In this document: piece after piece, positions 26,586-38,197 of the stretch
Numbering within the stretch: the first letter of the stretch is position 1
How the letters are laid out: every line of letters begins with the position of its first letter
Source: Streptococcus infantis
GTDB lineage: Bacteria > Bacillota > Bacilli > Lactobacillales > Streptococcaceae
Length of the DNA: 57,147 nt
NCBI RefSeq assembly: GCF_018499575.1
Contig: NZ_JAHDAP010000004.1
Span: 1 to 57,147 of the forward strand
Direction: 5' to 3'
Notes under the pieces: model-generated
What the model was told of the DNA's origin: nothing
What the model saw: only the letters and a program-made list of their open reading frames with translations
Databases searched by the model: none
Made by a program: the position numbers and the translations under genes

Positions 26586-28598
26586 TTACTGTGGTTTTTC
26601 TAAGATGAAAATTTCATTCGAAGAATAACTGCTTTCCTTGTAGCCTAAGCTTTCATATTGCTTAATCAGCTCAACATAGAGTTCGCTAGTATCCTTACTT
26701 TTTCTCGGAATAACTACAAAATCTATAGACGAATCCACTTTCTGACCGTTGTGATAGAAAATATCATATAATTTTTGGTGTTTTCTGAGAACTGATGTGT
26801 ACGGATGTTCAGCGACTACTGAAGATTCAGCCGGCAGACTCTCTAAGGTGTATCGTATATCATCAAAATTTTGTTTGTTTTGATGATAATAGCCGATATT
26901 AAAGCTCCATTTATGCGTCAACTGGTGTAATAGCATTCCAGATACAACAATACCTACCACAACGGTAAGAACAACAAACTTTTCTTGCAAAATTTTGTTG
27001 ATTTGAAGTTCTTCTAGCGAGAGTAAAGCCATTAGAAAAAGTAAGGCTGCACTACCATAACTATATTGAAAACCGATGTCATATTGATAAGGCCAATTGG
27101 GCAATAAATTTATGACAACAAGCGGTAGAGCTAATATATAATTTTCCCAATTTCGTTGAACAAGAGGTAGGAAACAAAGCGGAGCAAGCATTAGGAACAG
27201 ATAACCTAATCGCTTAGCTGTAAAAATTGTACTGATCACATATTCTGGATGGGTCAAGAGATTTTTCAAGACCATGAATAGTCCGCTCTCACCATTCTGT
27301 AGATAAGTGTCAAAACGAGAGACCATACCTCCTTCGCCGTAAACACTCAAGAGATACATCGCAAACATAAAATAAACAATAGGTAAAATAATATCTACTA
27401 ACAAAATCCGCAGTCTTGTGGTTTTTGATAAGATGAATCGTTTTTGTAAGAGGAAGTAGGCTCCAATGCTAATCACATAGATAAATGCATCTTCTTTTAC
27501 CAGTAATAGTAGCAAAGTCGAACCGATAATACCCAGTTTTCGCTCAGAAACAATGAAATAAAACAACCAGAAGATCAAAGCGGTTAGGAAACAATTTTCA
27601 TGGAGATGAGTCCCGCCTGCGGTTGTTATAACAGGGAATAAAACAAACCATGCTACTATCAATATATTTGTTAGTTTAGATAGTTTGAATTTAGGAAGCA
27701 ATAGTTTCAGAGGAATAATTGCAGAAAAAGCAACTAAAACCTGTAAAATATCTAGCGTTTCTACATATGGGAATAATTTATAAAACGGAAGCATTAGATA
27801 AAAGATTGGAGACACGTGTACCGCAAAATGCGAAAGTACTCGGTCTCTCTCCAATGTCGTAATTGGAGTCCAATCTGTATTCATACGCTCAAACATTTGA
27901 GAAAAGATACCGATGTCAAAGGTGCTCACCTCAATTGTTTTGACTTTATAATACACAACGACACAAAGATAGAGAACATAAGCAATACTAAGTGACAGAA
28001 CCGCTAACCATACTAACTTTTTATGTTCTTCTAAAAATTCTTTTACTGGCAATTGTACAAAAAGAAAAATCAGTACAGCAGAGAGAATCACTGCTAAAAT
28101 GATTGGCCAAATCAGTGTGTAAAATCTAGTAGTCGTTAAATCAACGGCATGAAAACCGAGTGCTGCATCATTAAAATTGGAATCAACTAAGGTTAATAGA
28201 CGGGGAATCGCGCCTACTATCGTAAACAAATACAAGAAAGACAAGGATTCACCTTTGAGCTTAAAAAAGACAAAGAGAAGCAATGCCAAAAGTAGTATCC
28301 CTAACGCTAGGAAAAATGAAATACTTTTATATACAGCAAAAAATAAGACTAGACAAGATATAAGAATATTAATCCTACGAATATTGAGGGATGATTTTAT
28401 TTCCACTACCCCAATGAATATAGCTGCTATGAGAAAAACCAAGATTTTGTCAAAAACAGGTCCAGAATTTAGACTTAGAAAAATGTCTTGTGGTGCATAG
28501 TGCAATAAATGAAGCAAAATGACTATTAAATATGCCCCCAGACCATACGACAAAAATTGCTTTCGTTTTTCAAAAATATTCCCTAATACTTTTTCCAC
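26586..28598 (-). CDS. DUF2079 polytopic membrane protein
   Basis: The 670-residue protein has about 13 hydrophobic helices and a C-terminal soluble segment of about 90 residues. The motif FDIGIFSQMFERM..HFAVHVSPIFYLMLPFYKLFP (about 225-275) is characteristic of DUF2079, a family related in topology to GT-C membrane glycosyltransferases. A role in sugar transfer at the outer membrane face is possible, but that is inference. It starts with GTG, supported by AGGAGG nine bases upstream. It stands alone between rpoB and the VOC gene and has no recognisable terminator. Confidence 0.78.
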   Translation of the reverse strand: MEKVLGNIFEKRKQFLSYGLGAYLIVILLHLLHYAPQDIFLSLNSGPVFDKILVFLIAAIFIGVVEIKSSLNIRRINILISCLVLFFAVYKSISFFLALGILLLALLLFVFFKLKGESLSFLYLFTIVGAIPRLLTLVDSNFNDAALGFHAVDLTTTRFYTLIWPIILAVILSAVLIFLFVQLPVKEFLEEHKKLVWLAVLSLSIAYVLYLCVVVYYKVKTIEVSTFDIGIFSQMFERMNTDWTPITTLERDRVLSHFAVHVSPIFYLMLPFYKLFPYVETLDILQVLVAFSAIIPLKLLLPKFKLSKLTNILIVAWFVLFPVITTAGGTHLHENCFLTALIFWLFYFIVSERKLGIIGSTLLLLLVKEDAFIYVISIGAYFLLQKRFILSKTTRLRILLVDIILPIVYFMFAMYLLSVYGEGGMVSRFDTYLQNGESGLFMVLKNLLTHPEYVISTIFTAKRLGYLFLMLAPLCFLPLVQRNWENYILALPLVVINLLPNWPYQYDIGFQYSYGSAALLFLMALLSLEELQINKILQEKFVVLTVVVGIVVSGMLLHQLTHKWSFNIGYYHQNKQNFDDIRYTLESLPAESSVVAEHPYTSVLRKHQKLYDIFYHNGQKVDSSIDFVVIPRKSKDTSELYVELIKQYESLGYKESSYSSNEIFILEKPQ

Positions 28599-28726
28599 AG
28601 TAATAATCCTCCTAATAATAAAATAATTGTATCATAATCCTGCCCTTCCTTCTATCCCTTTTTGAATCTTTTACAACACTATCAATGTCATAACCTCCAT
28701 TTTTCATTATCGAAAAACCAGAATAA

Positions 28727-28773
28727 AAAAGAGCGGTTCAACCTACTGATAAGGTAGATTGAACCGCTCTTTT
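28727..28773. terminator. bidirectional terminator after the VOC gene
   Basis: A long stem (AAAAGAGCGGTTCAA / TTGAACCGCTCTTTT) is extended by CCTAC / GGTAG around a small loop, with A and T tracts at both ends. Confidence 0.9.
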
Positions 28774-29628
28774 CTAATTCCCTACTCTAACTCGCGTAAC
28801 AATGCCATCTTTGTCGGTCACACTAAACTCTGCAGACGAAAGCCACTGAGTTATGGCCTTGCTAGTTTGAGATTGAGCAAATACTTTTAATAATTCCTCC
28901 TTGTTCTCAACTTCAACCGCATAGTAGGCAAGACCTGTCATTCCATGCTCACGAGGAGCTAAGTTTTTACCACCCCATTCATTGACGGCCAAATGATGAT
29001 GATAATCCCCTGATGCTATCCAACTGGCATGTGGAATCGTGAATTTATCCTCAAGACCTAGAGACTCTTGATAGAAAGAGCTCGCTTCTCGACTATTCTT
29101 AACAGATAGATGAACATGGCCCATGCGAGTGCCACTTGCAATGACAAAAGGATCCAGTTCTTTGCCTAGTTCATAGATGTCTTGGGCAGACAGCTCTTCT
29201 GTCACCCCAATAATTCGCCCGTCCTCTCGAATATCCCACTCGGTCACAGGCTTGTCTCTGTAGAGTTCAATGCCATTGCCCTCTAAATCTTCTAGATAGA
29301 TAGCTTCACTATAGCCATGATCAGCTCCACCTACTAGTGGAATCTTTAGATCTAACAAGTGTTTAAAAACATTGGCTAAGTCCTCTCGACTCGGTAAAAG
29401 GAGAGCCATGTGATAAAGTCCGTAAGTCTGTTTGGGATTCCTCGTATCATCTGTCTTGATTAGTTTAACAAGAGCTTTGTCTCCAGCACCCAAAACCGCC
29501 TCTCCTTCCGACTGACTCAATATCTCCAAGCCGAGCAACTGATGATAAAAGGCTGTCTGACTTTCTAAATCCTTGACATTTAAAGCCACCTCGGCCAAAT
29601 GAATCTTACTATTATATTCGTAAACCAT
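28774..29628 (-). CDS. two-domain VOC/glyoxalase-fold protein, catechol-2,3-dioxygenase-like
   Basis: The 284-residue cytosolic protein has two vicinal-oxygen-chelate halves. Candidate metal ligands are His11 (IHLAEVAL), the His in YHMALLLPS and Glu in GNGIELYRDKP in the first half, with MGHVHLSV, DYHHHLAVN and the Glu in YAVEVEN in the second. It is CatE/YfiE-like, and members handle catechols or quinones. The real substrate is unknown here, and a ring-cleavage role in a streptococcus would be unusual. It is monocistronic with a consensus promoter overlapped by a palindrome, so it is likely controlled by a small repressor that responds to its substrate. Confidence 0.8.
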   Translation of the reverse strand: MVYEYNSKIHLAEVALNVKDLESQTAFYHQLLGLEILSQSEGEAVLGAGDKALVKLIKTDDTRNPKQTYGLYHMALLLPSREDLANVFKHLLDLKIPLVGGADHGYSEAIYLEDLEGNGIELYRDKPVTEWDIREDGRIIGVTEELSAQDIYELGKELDPFVIASGTRMGHVHLSVKNSREASSFYQESLGLEDKFTIPHASWIASGDYHHHLAVNEWGGKNLAPREHGMTGLAYYAVEVENKEELLKVFAQSQTSKAITQWLSSAEFSVTDKDGIVTRVRVGN

Positions 29629-29645
29629 AGAAAACCTCTCTTTGT

Positions 29646-29664
29646 TGTAACTTTTTTTGTTACA
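29646..29664. promoter_or_regulatory. palindromic operator candidate of the VOC gene
   Basis: The perfect inverted repeat TGTAAC-N7-GTTACA starts 3 bp after the -10 box, covering the predicted transcription start. This is a typical repressor position. The binding protein is not identified. Confidence 0.65.
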
Positions 29665-29667
29665 TTA

Positions 29668-29695
29668 ATTATACACCTTTCTCAACCAATGTCAA
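29668..29695 (-). promoter_or_regulatory. consensus promoter of the VOC gene
   Basis: Perfect TTGACA (29690-29695) and perfect TATAAT (29668-29673) are separated by 16 bp. Such strength makes sense if a repressor normally holds it off. Confidence 0.85.
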
Positions 29696-29724
29696 TCCAG
29701 ATGCTTAGGAGTGATAAAAACAAG

Positions 29725-29757
29725 AAAAAAACTCCCCGGTACGGGAAGGTTTTTTAG
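29725..29757 (-). terminator. terminator of the adcRCBA operon
   Basis: On the minus strand a GC hairpin (CTTCCCG / CGGGGAG) is framed by A and T tracts just after the adcA stop codon. Confidence 0.75.
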
Positions 29758-29759
29758 AT

Positions 29760-31262
29760 TTAATGAGCCAACATTTCTTGGGCAATTTCCTGACCAGATA
29801 GGTTATCTGGATAGTAGGTTGGCCAGTTGTCCATCTCTTCAAAGAGGGCTTCTTGGCTAGTACCTCCAAAGAAAATATGGAAATGCTCTGCCTTGACCGG
29901 AGCAATATTGTGGTCGCTAAACTGAACATACTTAAACTGTCCAGCGTCCGCATCTGTTGCTTCAAAGAGATAACGGACTCCACGATTTCCTTTCTTATAA
30001 GTCAAGATTTTCTTACCGACATACTTGTAAGTATATTTCTTACTTTTGTCTCCTTGGATGAATTCCATCGTGTTATCTGTAATGTTAATCTTGCTTACAT
30101 CTGTTTGGTAACCTTTTTGATAATAGGCTTTGTACTCATCCTTGGTCATCTTGCCAGTCAATTTAGCCTTGTAGTCAAATACTTGATCAAGAGTCCCATT
30201 TTCAAGGAAAGGATAGACTGACTGCCAGTTGCCAGCGTAGTCACTTAAGGTACGGTCCTTAACATCTGCATCCTCAAAGTAGCCATTTTGAACGGTTTTA
30301 GTTTCCTCTGCTTTTTCAGGTTCAATCTCTGCTCCTGCCTGATCAGTTGTTTGCTTAAGGGCATTGAGATTTTTCTCCATGACAGAGATATAGTTTTCTC
30401 CTGACTTCATGTCCTCTTCGGTCAAGCTTTCAAGAGGATTTAATACATCTAGCTTCACACCTGTTTCTTTTGAAAGGGTATTTGCTAAGGCTTGTGAGGC
30501 ATTTTCTTCAAAATAAATATAAGAGATTTTGTTTTTCTTGATGTACTCGGTCAATTCTGCCAAACGGCTTGCTGATGGCTCCGCATCTGGCGAAAGTCCA
30601 GAGATAGAGACTTGATTGAGTCCGTAATCCAAGGCTAGATAACGGAAGGCCGCGTGTTGAGTCACAAAACTCTTTTGCTTAGCACTAGAAAGCCCTTCAG
30701 TATAGGCCTTATCCAAAGCTTGTAGCTTTTCGATATAAGCTGCTGCATTTTGCTCAAAAGTCGCCTTCTTATCTGGATAGTCAGCTGAAAGGCTATCTCG
30801 GATATGCTCTACAAGCTTGATGGCACGCGCAGGAGACAACCATACATGAGGATCGTACTCGTGATGATGACCTTCTTCGCCGTGATCATGGTCTTCCTCT
30901 TCTTCACTTCCCGGAAGAAGGAGCATATCTCCAGTAGCTTTAATCGTTTTTACTTTTTTCGCATCTAGGGATTCTAAAAGCTTGGGAACCCAAGTCTCCA
31001 TGTTTTCATTTTCATAAACAAAGGCATCAGCATCTTGGATTTTAGCGACTGCCTTAGGTGATGGTTCATAGTCATGTGGCTCTGTTCCAGCCCCGATTAA
31101 GAGTTCGACATTGGCTGTATCCCCTGCTACTTGCTTGGTAAATTCGTAGACAGGGTAGAAAGTTGTGACGATATTTAATTTTCCGTCTGCTTGTTTTTGA
31201 TTGGAACAAGCGACTAAGAATACTGTCACAAGACTTGCCAAAAGTAGGCTTAGTTTTTTCAT
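29760..31262 (-). CDS. adcA: zinc-binding lipoprotein AdcA with C-terminal ZinT domain
   Basis: The 500-residue lipoprotein has lipobox FLVACSN (Cys19). An N-terminal cluster A-1 metal-binding domain (about 25-310) contains the His-rich loop EEEEDHDHGEEGHHHEYDPHVW, and its ligands include the first-strand His in GTEPHDYEPS. The ZinT domain (about 325-500) contains DRTLSDYAGNWQSVYPFLENG and HFHIFFGG. Both halves help capture zinc for the AdcBC transporter. The domain fusion is standard in streptococci. It is the last gene of the operon, 9 nt after adcB, and is expected to be repressed by zinc-loaded AdcR. Confidence 0.96.
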   Translation of the reverse strand: MKKLSLLLASLVTVFLVACSNQKQADGKLNIVTTFYPVYEFTKQVAGDTANVELLIGAGTEPHDYEPSPKAVAKIQDADAFVYENENMETWVPKLLESLDAKKVKTIKATGDMLLLPGSEEEEDHDHGEEGHHHEYDPHVWLSPARAIKLVEHIRDSLSADYPDKKATFEQNAAAYIEKLQALDKAYTEGLSSAKQKSFVTQHAAFRYLALDYGLNQVSISGLSPDAEPSASRLAELTEYIKKNKISYIYFEENASQALANTLSKETGVKLDVLNPLESLTEEDMKSGENYISVMEKNLNALKQTTDQAGAEIEPEKAEETKTVQNGYFEDADVKDRTLSDYAGNWQSVYPFLENGTLDQVFDYKAKLTGKMTKDEYKAYYQKGYQTDVSKINITDNTMEFIQGDKSKKYTYKYVGKKILTYKKGNRGVRYLFEATDADAGQFKYVQFSDHNIAPVKAEHFHIFFGGTSQEALFEEMDNWPTYYPDNLSGQEIAQEMLAH

Positions 31263-31271
31263 GTGCTTCTC

Positions 31272-32078
31272 CTATTTGATAAAACGTTTGAGGATGCTGA
31301 CTACTAAAAAGACAACTACAAAGATAATGGTGATACTTGCACTAGGAGGCGTCTCTGCATAATAGGAAATATAGAGTCCCGCAACCATGCCTAGAAAACC
31401 AATGACGCTAGCAAGAATCATCACAGAACTAAAGTTTTTACCTAGACGCAAAGCAATACTTGCTGGCAAAACCATAATAGTCGATACCAAAAGTGCTCCC
31501 GCTGCTGGTATCATGAGGGCAATAGCCACACCAGTTACCATGTTAAAGAGAATAGACATAGTACGCACTGGAAGACCATCGACAAAAGCTGTATCCTCGT
31601 CAAAAGTTAGAATATACATAGGCCTTAAAAAGAGGAAGGTCAGGATTAAAACAACCGCTGCAATGACAAAGAGCCCAATGACCTGCTCTTGACTAATAGT
31701 CACGATAGAACCAAACAGATATTGGTCCAAACTCATCGAGCTAGAGCTCTTCCCCTTACTCATGACAATGAGCGATACTGCAAGTCCTGTAGACATGAGG
31801 ATAGCTGTCCCAATCTCCATAAAGCTTTTATAAACTGTACGCAAGTATTCAAGAAAGACCGCCGCAATCAAGACAATGGCAATGGTTGAGATGGTCGGAG
31901 AAATCCCCAAAACCAAACCAAAGGCAACACCCGAAAGCGAGACGTGACTGAGAGTATCACTCATAAGACTTTGACGGCGCAAGATGAGAAAAGTCCCAAG
32001 AACTGGTGAAAAGAGACTCATGGCAATAACTGCCAAAAAGGCTCGCTGCATAAAATCATAAGACAGTAGATTAAGCAT
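31272..32078 (-). CDS. adcB: zinc ABC transporter permease AdcB
   Basis: This is a 268-residue ABC-3 family permease with about eight helices. It begins [17 protein letters not shown], and [20 protein letters not shown] is the region that contacts the ATPase. The reading frame is open 37 codons further upstream, but ATG at 32078 fits the family N-terminus and overlaps the adcC stop by 8 nt (ATGCTTAA), indicating coupled translation. It works with AdcC and AdcA in high-affinity zinc (and manganese-related) homeostasis. Confidence 0.95.
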   Translation of the reverse strand: MLNLLSYDFMQRAFLAVIAMSLFSPVLGTFLILRRQSLMSDTLSHVSLSGVAFGLVLGISPTISTIAIVLIAAVFLEYLRTVYKSFMEIGTAILMSTGLAVSLIVMSKGKSSSSMSLDQYLFGSIVTISQEQVIGLFVIAAVVLILTFLFLRPMYILTFDEDTAFVDGLPVRTMSILFNMVTGVAIALMIPAAGALLVSTIMVLPASIALRLGKNFSSVMILASVIGFLGMVAGLYISYYAETPPSASITIIFVVVFLVVSILKRFIK

Positions 32079-32775
32079 GCTCCACCTCCTGGTCACTTTC
32101 ATGGACATTGAAGCAACGCCATGGTGAATCTTGGTCTCGGACAAGGTGAATATTGCGATCTGCGTAGTCTTTGACTTCTTCTGGGTCATGAGTAATCATC
32201 AAAACAGCCTTGCCATGATGGTGGGCGCTGTGGTGCATGAGCTCATAAAATTCATTCTTAGTCCCTGCATCCATCCCTGTCGTCGGCTCATCCAAGATAA
32301 AGATATCTGGATCGGACGCAAACATACGTGCAATGACTGCTCTTTGCTTTTGCCCACCAGAGAGGGAACCAATGCGTTTATCCCGATGTTCCCACATGCC
32401 AACCGAGTTTAAACTAGCCTTGATATGTTCCTCATCGTGAGCATTTAAACGACGGAACCAGCCCTTTCTTGGATAACGACCTGATTTGACAAATTCATAA
32501 ACGGTACTTGGAAAACCTGCATTAAAACTTGCAATCTGTTGAGGAAGGTAGGCAATTCTTAATTTTGTCCCACGAGTGTTGGTCTTTGAAATGGTAACTT
32601 TACCAAATCTTGGTTGTAAAATACCTAGACTGGCCTTGATTAGAGTCGTCTTGGCAGCTCCGTTTTCTCCCGTGAGTGTGACAAACTCCCCACTATCAAC
32701 ACTGTAATTGATGTGCTCAAGCACAGGTTCCTTGTCATAATAGAAGGACAAATCCTCTACTGTGATGTATCTCAT
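32071..32775 (-). CDS. adcC: zinc ABC transporter ATP-binding protein AdcC
   Basis: The 234-residue ATPase has Walker [11 protein letters not shown] (Ala-Ala in place of the more common Ala-Gly or Ser-Gly), Q loop LPQQIASF, signature LSGGQKQR, Walker B IFILDEPT and H loop MITHD. It powers AdcB. It overlaps adcR by one base (ATGA-type junction) and adcB by eight, so the order adcR-adcC-adcB-adcA is tightly coupled. Confidence 0.95.
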   Translation of the reverse strand: MRYITVEDLSFYYDKEPVLEHINYSVDSGEFVTLTGENGAAKTTLIKASLGILQPRFGKVTISKTNTRGTKLRIAYLPQQIASFNAGFPSTVYEFVKSGRYPRKGWFRRLNAHDEEHIKASLNSVGMWEHRDKRIGSLSGGQKQRAVIARMFASDPDIFILDEPTTGMDAGTKNEFYELMHHSAHHHGKAVLMITHDPEEVKDYADRNIHLVRDQDSPWRCFNVHESDQEVEHA

Positions 32776-33215
32776 TACTTGATTTCTCCTACTAAAGCAG
32801 TTAAAAACCGCTGGATAATTTGTTGCTCCTTAGCTGAGAATTGAGTGACAACTTGCTCATACGTCGAGAGGGTATGTTCATGGTGATGATGGTGCTCCTC
32901 AGCAATTGGTCTAGCAAGGTCTGTCAATTGATAAAAAATCACTCGAGCATCCTTAGGATCCTTAGACGTTTCCAGCATCCCCTCTTTAATCAAAGATTTA
33001 ATAGCCTTGGTAACAGCCGCTTGACTGACATTAAGGCGACGTGCCAACTCAGAATTGGTCAATGATTCCTCTGATAAGAGCATGAGGATATGCTCCTGGG
33101 TGTTTGTCAAAGCCACTTCACTCGTGCAATGACCAATCAAAATTTCATGCTGATTTTCAGCTTTCAAGATTACTTCATTTAAAAAATGATCAATTTCCGT
33201 TGCTAATTGTCTCAT
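32775..33215 (-). CDS. adcR: zinc-responsive MarR-family repressor AdcR
   Basis: The 146-residue MarR-type winged-helix protein contains [24 protein letters not shown] as recognition helix region and wing [14 protein letters not shown] His cluster [10 protein letters not shown] (about 108-113) fits zinc-site ligands. With zinc it represses the adc operon and other zinc genes. It is the first gene of its own operon, with an AdcR box overlapping the promoter, which indicates autoregulation. Confidence 0.95.
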   Translation of the reverse strand: MRQLATEIDHFLNEVILKAENQHEILIGHCTSEVALTNTQEHILMLLSEESLTNSELARRLNVSQAAVTKAIKSLIKEGMLETSKDPKDARVIFYQLTDLARPIAEEHHHHHEHTLSTYEQVVTQFSAKEQQIIQRFLTALVGEIK

Positions 33216-33272
33216 GATTTGCCCCTTTCTTCGAATAGTTTTTCCATTATTACAGGACTTTTAGTCTATTTG

Positions 33273-33311
33273 TTTACTAGTTAAGTATATCACATCCTAG
33301 TACAGAGTCAA
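33273..33311 (-). promoter_or_regulatory. adcR promoter with AdcR operator
   Basis: TTGACT (33306-33311) and extended TGA-TATACT (33284-33289) are separated by 16 bp. TTAACTAGTAAA (33273-33284) abuts the -10 box and matches the AdcR consensus TTAACYRGTTAA at all but one position. Confidence 0.85.
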
Positions 33312-33423
33312 GAAAAAAGATGAAAACAATTTTTATGTTTTCATTTTCTATGTATTCTTTTACTGGACTTTACTCAATTGAGGAATCCACTACTATACTC
33401 GCATTCGGCAAAAAGTCTGTGAT

Positions 33424-33455
33424 TACAAAAAGCCCAAACTAAGGTTCAGGCTCTT
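33424..33455 (-). terminator. terminator of the dlt operon
   Basis: The stem AGCCTGAAC / GTTTGGGCT with a CTTA loop and following TTTTTG lies right after dltD. Confidence 0.8.
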
Positions 33456-33462
33456 TGGTTAT

Positions 33463-34966
<1,504 letters not shown>

Positions 34967-34976
34967 TTAATTCCTT

Positions 34977-36221
34977 TTATTTTTTAAACCATAAATCATT
35001 CAAAAATCCAGAGAAGATTAAGAATGAGACCATCACGACATGGAAGGTGACTACCATGCCAAGCAACTGAACCCAGCGATTCTCAGGCAAGGGAGCTTTC
35101 CCTGCTTTCTTTCGTTCCTTATTGAGTGTTTTTTTCTTACGAACCCAGGCATCATTAATCACTAAACCTACCCCATGAAAGAGTCCGTAGGCGATGTAAA
35201 ACCACGTTATTCCATGCCAGAACCCCATAAGGAGCATGTTTAGGATATAGGCGACACTTGAGGTCACATTTCGATTCTTAAACAATTTCTTTCTCGTCAT
35301 CACCATGACCATGCGCATAAAGACAAAGTCACGAAACCAGAAAGATAAACTCATGTGCCAGCGATTCCAAAACTCTTTCAAATCCCTTGATAAGAAGGGT
35401 TTGTTGAAGTTGATCGGACTACGAATCCCCATCAGATTTGAAATAGCTATAGCAAACATGGAATAACCCGCAAAGTCAAAGAAGAGCTCCAAACCAAATG
35501 TGTACATGACTGCCACCACATAATAGTTAAAGACACCCCCTTCCTGTAAAGCTAGATTCTTTAGAGGAGGTAACAAAATCTCGCCTAAAATATGAGCTAG
35601 GATAAATTTGTACAGAAATCCCCACATGATATACCGGACGGACTCAGCTAGCATATCCATCAACTCATCGCGCTCTGGAATCGTCTGATAATTTTCATTA
35701 AAACGTTTGAAACGATCAATGGGACCACTTGAAAATGTCGGCATAAAGAGGAGAAAACGCAAGTATTCCCTCATCTTCAATTCCTTAATGACTCCATCTC
35801 TGAGTTCGATAATGATTCCTACCGAACGAAAAGTCAGATAAGAAATTCCGATAAAACCTAACAAGGATTGTGTGCCATTAATAGCTGGCTGGACCTTCAC
35901 AAAGATGATAGGAAGTAAAGATAACAGACTAACGAGATAGAAAGTCCATTTCCCGTCTTTAGTTTTTCGATACTGCTTGTAAAAAAGAACCAACAAGATT
36001 TGCCATATCAGATAAATCCCTAAGGCAGCCAATTGATTGGTCTTGCCACCCGTCAACATAGTGACGATAAAGAAGAGACTAACCAATATTTCATACCAGG
36101 CAAAGCGTTTTTTGAAAAAAAGACCGATAAAGATTGGCAAGGTGGCAGTAATCACATACAAAAAGTACTGCGGATTCCCATACGGCTCAATATGAGGTAG
36201 CTGTTGTAGGAAATCCATCAT
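34977..36221 (-). CDS. dltB: D-alanyl transferase DltB (MBOAT family)
   Basis: This is a 414-residue membrane O-acyltransferase with about 11 helices. The MBOAT signature histidine is in [19 protein letters not shown] and the conserved segment [23 protein letters not shown] lies upstream. It receives D-alanine from DltC and passes it across the membrane. It overlaps dltA by 4 nt (ATGA). Confidence 0.96.
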   Translation of the reverse strand: MMDFLQQLPHIEPYGNPQYFLYVITATLPIFIGLFFKKRFAWYEILVSLFFIVTMLTGGKTNQLAALGIYLIWQILLVLFYKQYRKTKDGKWTFYLVSLLSLLPIIFVKVQPAINGTQSLLGFIGISYLTFRSVGIIIELRDGVIKELKMREYLRFLLFMPTFSSGPIDRFKRFNENYQTIPERDELMDMLAESVRYIMWGFLYKFILAHILGEILLPPLKNLALQEGGVFNYYVVAVMYTFGLELFFDFAGYSMFAIAISNLMGIRSPINFNKPFLSRDLKEFWNRWHMSLSFWFRDFVFMRMVMVMTRKKLFKNRNVTSSVAYILNMLLMGFWHGITWFYIAYGLFHGVGLVINDAWVRKKKTLNKERKKAGKAPLPENRWVQLLGMVVTFHVVMVSFLIFSGFLNDLWFKK

Positions 36222-37768
36222 CTATTATTTACCTCGTTAATTAAACCTTTAATGTCAATTTTACCATTTGGAGTCAATGGTAATTCCTCTCTGTAAAGGA
36301 ACTTAGACGGCATCATATAAGACATCATAATATCCTCCAAATCTTCCTTGATAGCTTTCGTGATATCGATGTCGCGCTCAAATTGTTCTTTGACGCCATC
36401 TTTTAAGATGACATAAGCCAAGAGATTTTGGACCTTGTGATCTTTATTATAACGTGGAACTGCGACAGCCGATTCGATATACTTCGATTTGTTCAAGTTT
36501 TGAGAAACATCCTCAAGTTCGATACGGTAACCGTTAAACTTAATCTGGAAGTCCATCCGTCCACCGTAAAGAAGAAGACCTTCATCTGTCATAGTTCCCA
36601 CATCCCCAGTGTGGTAGGCTGGCAGACCTTCAAATTCGAAGAAGGCTTCTGCTGTTTTCTCTGGATTATTCATATAACCTTTTGAAACAGCTGGTCCAGA
36701 CACGATGATCTCTCCTTGCTCTCCATTTGGCAATTTGTTTCCTTCTTCATCAATGATGAAGGTTGGAGAATCTTCTTTGGTATAACCAATTGGCAAACGT
36801 TTAAGAGTCGCTAACATCTCATCTGTAATAGCGACTGCTGACAAAGCTACCGTCGCTTCCGTTGGACCGTAAGCATTGATAATACGCGCATTTGGGAAAC
36901 GCTCGTGCAGTTTTTGAGCCGTTTTAACGGTCAACTCTTCCCCATCAAAGTAGAAATGGGTAATACCTGGCATCTTTTCAGCATTGAAATCTTCAGACAA
37001 CATGGCCATATCTGCAAAAGATGGCGTTGAAGTCCAGATCGCAATTGGAAGAGAAAAGATGGTCGCAAAGAGTTGTTTAAAGTCTTGAGTGATGGCTGAT
37101 GGAAGGGCAAAAAGCGTCCCTCCAAGAGCTAAGGTCGGTGCCCAATACATGACAGACAAGTCAAAGGAATAAGGTGGTTGCGCCAACATTTGCGGACGCT
37201 CTGGCGTCGCAAATTCCTTGTCCGTAATCATCCAGTTGGTGAAACTGAGCAAGTTGTCGTGTGAAATTTGCACCCCTTTTGGTTTTCCAGTTGTTCCAGA
37301 GGTAAAGATGATGTAGTAGTTATCATCCCCCTTGACTGGATGTTGCAAATCATACGCATTCTGAGCTGCATAAGCTTCACGGACTTGCTCCAAGTTCAAG
37401 ATCAGAGTAGCTGGGTTTTCAATGGGAAACTCATTGATAGCGATGATTAAACTTGGATCAGCCACTTCAACAATAGCAGACACGCGCTCCAAGGCAGAAT
37501 GGCTGTCAATTGGAATATAAGCATGGCCAGATTTTGTCAGAGCCACAAAGATTGCCAACATTTCATATTCTTGTCCACCAAAGACCACAACAGGTGACTT
37601 TTCCGGAAGTCCCATTTGGTCAATGTGGGCTGCTAAACTATCTGAGTCTGCCTTCAATTGGCCATAGGTATGCTCTTCTCCAAGGACATTGTAGACAGGA
37701 TAGTTTGGTTGCAGTTGGGCGTAATGTTCAATCGCCTCGATCATATCAGTAATTGGTTGGTTTGACAC
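36218..37768 (-). CDS. dltA: D-alanine--poly(phosphoribitol) ligase DltA
   Basis: The 516-residue adenylating enzyme has core motif A3 [16 protein letters not shown]5 [13 protein letters not shown]7 YHTGDVG, A8 [17 protein letters not shown] and the catalytic Lys near the end in LTPNGKID. It activates D-alanine with ATP and loads it onto DltC. The start codon is GTG at 37768, supported by AAAGGAG about 10 nt upstream. It follows dltX by 15 nt. Confidence 0.97.
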   Translation of the reverse strand: MSNQPITDMIEAIEHYAQLQPNYPVYNVLGEEHTYGQLKADSDSLAAHIDQMGLPEKSPVVVFGGQEYEMLAIFVALTKSGHAYIPIDSHSALERVSAIVEVADPSLIIAINEFPIENPATLILNLEQVREAYAAQNAYDLQHPVKGDDNYYIIFTSGTTGKPKGVQISHDNLLSFTNWMITDKEFATPERPQMLAQPPYSFDLSVMYWAPTLALGGTLFALPSAITQDFKQLFATIFSLPIAIWTSTPSFADMAMLSEDFNAEKMPGITHFYFDGEELTVKTAQKLHERFPNARIINAYGPTEATVALSAVAITDEMLATLKRLPIGYTKEDSPTFIIDEEGNKLPNGEQGEIIVSGPAVSKGYMNNPEKTAEAFFEFEGLPAYHTGDVGTMTDEGLLLYGGRMDFQIKFNGYRIELEDVSQNLNKSKYIESAVAVPRYNKDHKVQNLLAYVILKDGVKEQFERDIDITKAIKEDLEDIMMSYMMPSKFLYREELPLTPNGKIDIKGLINEVNNR

Positions 37769-37783
37769 AGTAGGGATCTCCTT

Positions 37784-37942
37784 TTAGAATTCATTGTAGA
37801 TAAAGCCACCCTGACTTTGTCCTAGATAGCTAAAGAAGTAAAGCAAACCCAGTAAAATAATAAAATACAGGACCGTTTGTCCCAAAAAAACATAGTATGG
37901 TTTCTTTTTATTCACATTATACTCTTTTCTGTAAATTTTCAT
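37784..37942 (-). CDS. dltX: DltX, small membrane protein of teichoic-acid D-alanylation
   Basis: This is a 52-residue single-span protein. A Lys-rich N-terminus leads to one helix (VFLGQTVLYFIILLGLLYFFSYLG), and the conserved tail FIYNEF is the DltX hallmark. In Gram-positive dlt operons this peptide carries D-alanine on the outer face, or helps DltB and DltD do so. ATG at 37942 is preferred over an upstream in-frame start because it sits just inside the predicted mRNA and gives the usual size. Confidence 0.9.
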   Translation of the reverse strand: MKIYRKEYNVNKKKPYYVFLGQTVLYFIILLGLLYFFSYLGQSQGGFIYNEF

Positions 37943-37983
37943 TATCTTTTCACAAACATACAATACTATTTTGTCTTGCTCCC

Positions 37984-38013
37984 ATTTTACCACTTTACTT
38001 TGTTTATTTTCAA
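37984..38013 (-). promoter_or_regulatory. dlt operon promoter
   Basis: TTGAAA (38008-38013) and extended TGG-TAAAAT (37984-37989) are separated by 18 bp. The predicted leader before dltX is about 35 nt. Confidence 0.65.
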
Positions 38014-38181
38014 CTGTTTACTATTTTTTAAAAGTTGATTTTAGCATATTTTAAGGAAAGCTAAGATATCAATAAAAATATTCTAAAAAGCCCAATTTCT
38101 TTGCCATCCTAATATTGACAATTATAAGTGAAACAATTTGAAAGGCTAGCAAACACACCACTCCCCCTTTGGGCATTTTTA

Positions 38182-38197
38182 TGCTAAAATAGTAGCT
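38182..38197 (+). promoter_or_regulatory. extended -10 of hslO, probably leaderless mRNA
   Basis: TGC-TAAAAT (38185-38190) ends 7 nt before the hslO ATG. There is no Shine-Dalgarno sequence, so transcription probably starts at or next to the start codon. No -35 is visible. Confidence 0.55.
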
